In this document: positions 52,417-53,005 of the stretch, in pieces | How positions within the stretch are numbered: position 1 is the stretch's first letter | Layout: each line of letters starts with the position of its first letter | DNA from: Hungatella sp. UBA3048 | GTDB lineage: Bacteria > Bacillota > Clostridia > Lachnospirales > Lachnospiraceae | Direction: 5' to 3' | NCBI GenBank assembly: GCA_002367105.1 | Contig: DFCS01000040.1 | Location: forward strand, 1 to 53,005 | Length of the DNA: 53,005 nucleotides | Position numbers and translations under genes: made by a program | Notes under the pieces: model-generated | Told to the model about the DNA's origin: nothing | The model's input: the letters and a program-made list of their open reading frames with translations, nothing else | Database searches by the model: none

Positions 52417-52899
52417 TTGTTAATAATAATAGTTACTTTATTTATGAGTTATTTAATATATGGATATGCTAAACCTAAAATAACTTGTTCTAACCGGGTT
52501 ATGAAAATATATTTTGTTATCTCCATAATAATGGCACTGGGTCTACTAGAGATATTTATTAAGATTTTAAACTTTTCGGAAGTAACTAGTTTTTTATGGT
52601 GTGTATATATACCAGTTTCGTTAAGTTTATTTTATATAATATTAAATACCGTGTGTATACGAGGAAAAAGAATCTTAAATATAATACTTTGGATAAAATA
52701 TCTATTTTGTTTATTATTTTTGATATTATGTCTTAATGCATACTATTATGGTTATATTTGTGTATTAAATCAAGATACAGTTTCGGGAGATTTTACATCG
52801 TTAATAATTGGAAATCATAATATTTTAACTGTTTTATATGGTTTAATGATAGGTGGATTTTTTTGGTTATTTGGTGAGACCGTTTCAAAGTCCGTGTAA
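52417..52899 (+). CDS. small hydrophobic membrane protein, unknown
   Basis: Protein of 160 aa with about five membrane helices (roughly 1-16, 30-48, 58-78, 88-110, 135-152) and short loops. The start is TTG 52417, 6 bp after GAGGT. I do not recognise a family. It is 139 bp after the GT4 gene and may belong to the glycan locus or be an accessory membrane protein. Confidence 0.5.
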   Translation: MLIIIVTLFMSYLIYGYAKPKITCSNRVMKIYFVISIIMALGLLEIFIKILNFSEVTSFLWCVYIPVSLSLFYIILNTVCIRGKRILNIILWIKYLFCLLFLILCLNAYYYGYICVLNQDTVSGDFTSLIIGNHNILTVLYGLMIGGFFWLFGETVSKSV

Positions 52900-52935
52900 A
52901 CTCAAAAAACTGATATAAAATATTGATTGTTGTTT

Positions 52936-52970
52936 ATGGGCAAGGCCATTTTTCATTGGTTCTTGCCCAT
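52936..52970. terminator. possible terminator hairpin at the window end
   Basis: ATGGGCAAG (52936-52944) pairs perfectly with CTTGCCCAT (52962-52970). The T-tract after it is poor (GCTTGTATTATA), so it may be a terminator or another hairpin. The sequence runs out 35 bp later. Confidence 0.45.
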
Positions 52971-53005
52971 GCTTGTATTATAAAAGTAACCGATGAATAA
53001 CCTAC

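Overview
The window looks like a chromosomal segment of a Gram-positive anaerobe of the Clostridia, most likely Lachnospiraceae (Lacrimispora / Clostridium saccharolyticum-like). The support is AGGAGG-type ribosome binding sites with several TTG starts, lipoprotein signal peptides, a YesM/YesN-type two-component pair, secreted proteins made of choline-binding-type repeats and no outer-membrane genes. The genus is an inference.

Region 1 (1-9.6 kb, + strand) is a sugar-uptake locus: a membrane-anchored sugar-binding sensor, a LytS/YesM-type histidine kinase, a YesN-type AraC response regulator, a XylF-like lipoprotein, then a ChvE-type binding lipoprotein, a double-ABC ATPase (mmsA) and a permease (mmsB), closed by a terminator. 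The layout resembles the XylFII-LytS-YesN xylose-sensing system of clostridia.

Region 2 (9.8-27.5 kb, + strand) is a cell-surface glycan locus of moderate GC: rfbC, an ABC glycan exporter whose ATPase has a C-terminal glycan-binding extension, a methyltransferase, a kinase-like/GT2/GT4 fusion, an acyltransferase, the full GDP-D-glycero-alpha-D-manno-heptose pathway (hddC, hddA, gmhB, gmhA), three large membrane proteins of GT-C type and a GtrB/DPM1-like polyprenyl-phosphate glycosyltransferase.

Region 3 (27.7-35.5 kb, mostly - strand) holds a GH25 lysozyme with about 14 cell-wall-binding repeats, a second secreted repeat protein, a single polypeptide joining a winged-helix domain, a LicC-like nucleotidyltransferase and a LicA-like choline kinase, and on the + strand a third, acidic secreted repeat protein behind a near-consensus promoter. 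The 756-bp regulatory gap between the last two carries a 23-bp tandem repeat.

Region 4 (35.5-53 kb, + strand) is visibly more AT-rich and looks horizontally acquired: O-antigen ligase/polymerase-like protein, initiating polyprenyl sugar-phosphate transferase, a second ABC exporter (ATPase without C-terminal extension), several glycosyltransferases including a GT2-GT2-GT4 fusion, a methyltransferase with a coiled-coil tail, and a three-gene set (FnlA-like, RmlD-like, FnlC-like) for a UDP-2-acetamido-2,6-dideoxy-L-hexose.

The most unusual signal is an intergenic element of about 147 bp present in two full copies (11224-11369, + ; 30962-31108, -) and one 5' half copy (17916-17989, +). It always sits after one gene and before the next, always in the sense orientation, with a -10-like hexamer at its 5' edge. 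It folds as a closed multi-stem junction whose stems differ in sequence between copies but keep pairing. This makes it a candidate structured leader RNA, or a REP/MITE-like repeat, of this surface-glycan locus.
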